A stretch of 64,000 nt of DNA from Photobacterium lipolyticum. GTDB lineage: Bacteria; Pseudomonadota; Gammaproteobacteria; Enterobacterales; Vibrionaceae. Below the pieces are notes generated by a model that saw nothing but the letters and a program-made list of their open reading frames with translations, was not told the origin of the DNA and made no database searches. The stretch is from the NCBI RefSeq assembly GCF_003026475.1, contig NZ_PYMC01000002.1, positions 62,001 to 126,000 on the forward strand, read 5' to 3'. Each line of letters opens with the position of its first letter. Position 1 is the first letter of the stretch. Below are positions 63,234-64,000 of this stretch, one piece after another. The position numbers and the translations under genes were made by a program.

Positions 63234-64000
63234 ATGTCAAAACAAAATCAAAATGTAGTTACAATAAATCCTTTCTTTAAAGAGAGTGAGATGGAAAATA
63301 TTCACATTTCAATGCCATCCATTTCAACTCTCAATCTGAGTAAACCATCCATACCAACGGCTATCATTTATTGCGAAGCCAACTTTGGAAAAATTGATGG
63401 TAAAACTGCCAATGGACTTGTTAGGCATTCACAAAATTATCGAGTTCTTTCCGTTATTGATAGTCAACAAGCGGGGTTAGACTCCGGTGTCGTACTTGGT
63501 GACGAGATCAATGAAATTCCTATAGTTTCGGATTTAGGAGAGGCTGTTGCTATTGCGGATGAGACCCCTGATTATTTCATTTTTGGTCTCGCGCCATCCA
63601 GTGGGATGTTATCTGAATCTGAAAAAAATCTTATTCTTGAAGCAATGGCGCTAAAGATGCATATCGTCAATGGACTACACGAGTTTCTAAACGACGACCC
63701 TCAATTAGTAGAGGCAAGTATAGCCAATAATGTTGAGATTTTAGATATTCGTCGCCCTAAAAATAAAAAAAATTTACAAGCATTTAGTGGAAAAATACAC
63801 AATACAAAATGTCCACGCATAGCCATTATGGGTACCGACTGTGCAATAGGAAAACGCACAACAGCCACTATGCTGACAAAGACTTTGCAGGAACACGGTC
63901 TTAATGTGGTCATGATCGCGACAGGACAAACGGGAATCATTCAAGGTGCTCCCTATGGTGTCGCTTTAGGTGCGGTCCCCTCTCAATTCTGCGCAGGAGA
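63234..64000 (+). CDS. DUF1611-family protein, DgcN-like (C-terminus beyond window)
   Basis: The first 255 codons are present. After an N-terminal extension of about 40 residues comes a Rossmann-like domain (about 41-170; GLHEFLND near 145), then a P-loop-type segment IMGTDCAIGKRTTATMLTKT (about 199-218) and ATGQTGIIQG (near 229). This is the DUF1611 pattern. DgcN, a family member of marine bacteria, acts in D-glutamate breakdown together with DgcA; that role is possible here, but the next gene is not visible. The ribosome site lies in a hairpin. Confidence 0.78.
   Translation, partial: MSKQNQNVVTINPFFKESEMENIHISMPSISTLNLSKPSIPTAIIYCEANFGKIDGKTANGLVRHSQNYRVLSVIDSQQAGLDSGVVLGDEINEIPIVSDLGEAVAIADETPDYFIFGLAPSSGMLSESEKNLILEAMALKMHIVNGLHEFLNDDPQLVEASIANNVEILDIRRPKNKKNLQAFSGKIHNTKCPRIAIMGTDCAIGKRTTATMLTKTLQEHGLNVVMIATGQTGIIQGAPYGVALGAVPSQFCAG

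Noticed and set aside
1..64000. CRISPR arrays, tRNA and rRNA genes, complete insertion sequences
   Set aside because: No regularly spaced repeats, tRNA-like cloverleaf, rRNA segment or transposase frame was seen on reading both strands.

Overview
The window looks like a chromosomal segment of a marine gammaproteobacterium of the Vibrionaceae (Photobacterium or Vibrio type). The basis is protein resemblance judged by eye: a VF530-type small protein, Vibrio-like gcv and ppiB/arfB genes, a chemoreceptor, and many single accessory genes between blocks of housekeeping genes. I ran no database search, so the genus is an inference. No rRNA, tRNA, CRISPR array or intact insertion sequence was seen.

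Layout. (1) 1-7.2 kb: a selenium-dependent molybdenum hydroxylase locus: ygfK (cut by the window edge), mocA/ygfJ, yqeC and yqeB, then a MauE/DoxX-like membrane protein and an exported rhodanese. ygfK has a good sigma-54 promoter. (2) 7.3-13.8 kb: a chemoreceptor, a DEAD-box helicase and small unknown genes. (3) 14.0-18.3 kb: a reductive dehalogenase operon (rdhA-rdhB-rdhC plus a 60-residue membrane protein) with a LysR regulator. (4) 18.7-37.5 kb: a sugar island built around two glycyl radical enzymes. One half matches the E. coli frw/ptsA/pflDC/fsaB locus and the other matches ybiY-ybiW/fsaA. Extra enzymes are a YdgJ-like oxidoreductase, UPF0303, a SIS-CBS protein, an RmlD-like reductase and a Dabb protein. 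(5) 37.6-45.4 kb: mixed housekeeping and single genes (ppiB, aspartoacylase-like, arfB, cytochrome c lipoprotein, SGNH hydrolase, nucleoside hydrolase). (6) 45.5-53.3 kb: glycine cleavage (gcvT, an alanine/glycine symporter and an XRE-cupin regulator on one strand; gcvH and gcvP on the other). (7) 53.6-56.4 kb: a lone type IV pilin-like gene, an AT-rich membrane protein and a LysR regulator. (8) 56.6-62.1 kb: a cobalamin riboswitch followed by an exported CbiK-type chelatase, an ABC-2 ATPase/permease pair and a FecCD-type importer (permease, ATPase, binding protein). (9) The end: a structured leader and the first 255 codons of a DUF1611 (DgcN-like) gene.

How the parts fit together. The window is rich in anaerobic, cofactor-heavy chemistry: selenium/molybdenum hydroxylase maturation, corrinoid- and Fe-S-dependent dehalogenation, radical-SAM-activated glycyl radical enzymes, and B12-controlled tetrapyrrole/metal handling. 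A perfect FNR box centred 41.5 bp before the likely fsaA start site fits anaerobic expression. In the sugar island, a PTS would import and phosphorylate a 1,5-anhydrohexitol. PflD and YbiW would open the ring to 1-deoxyfructose-6-phosphate, and FsaA/FsaB would cleave that to glyceraldehyde-3-phosphate and hydroxyacetone. No gldA is visible, so another reductase may finish the pathway.

The most unusual points are both radical-glycolysis branches in one island with added enzymes; the complete rdhABC operon in a Vibrionaceae-like background with an overlapping fourth gene; the riboswitch-controlled exported CbiK operon carrying two ABC systems; and several unexplained cis elements (a ribosome-site-sequestering leader, a 20-bp exact repeat 31 kb apart, and a three-copy intergenic motif).
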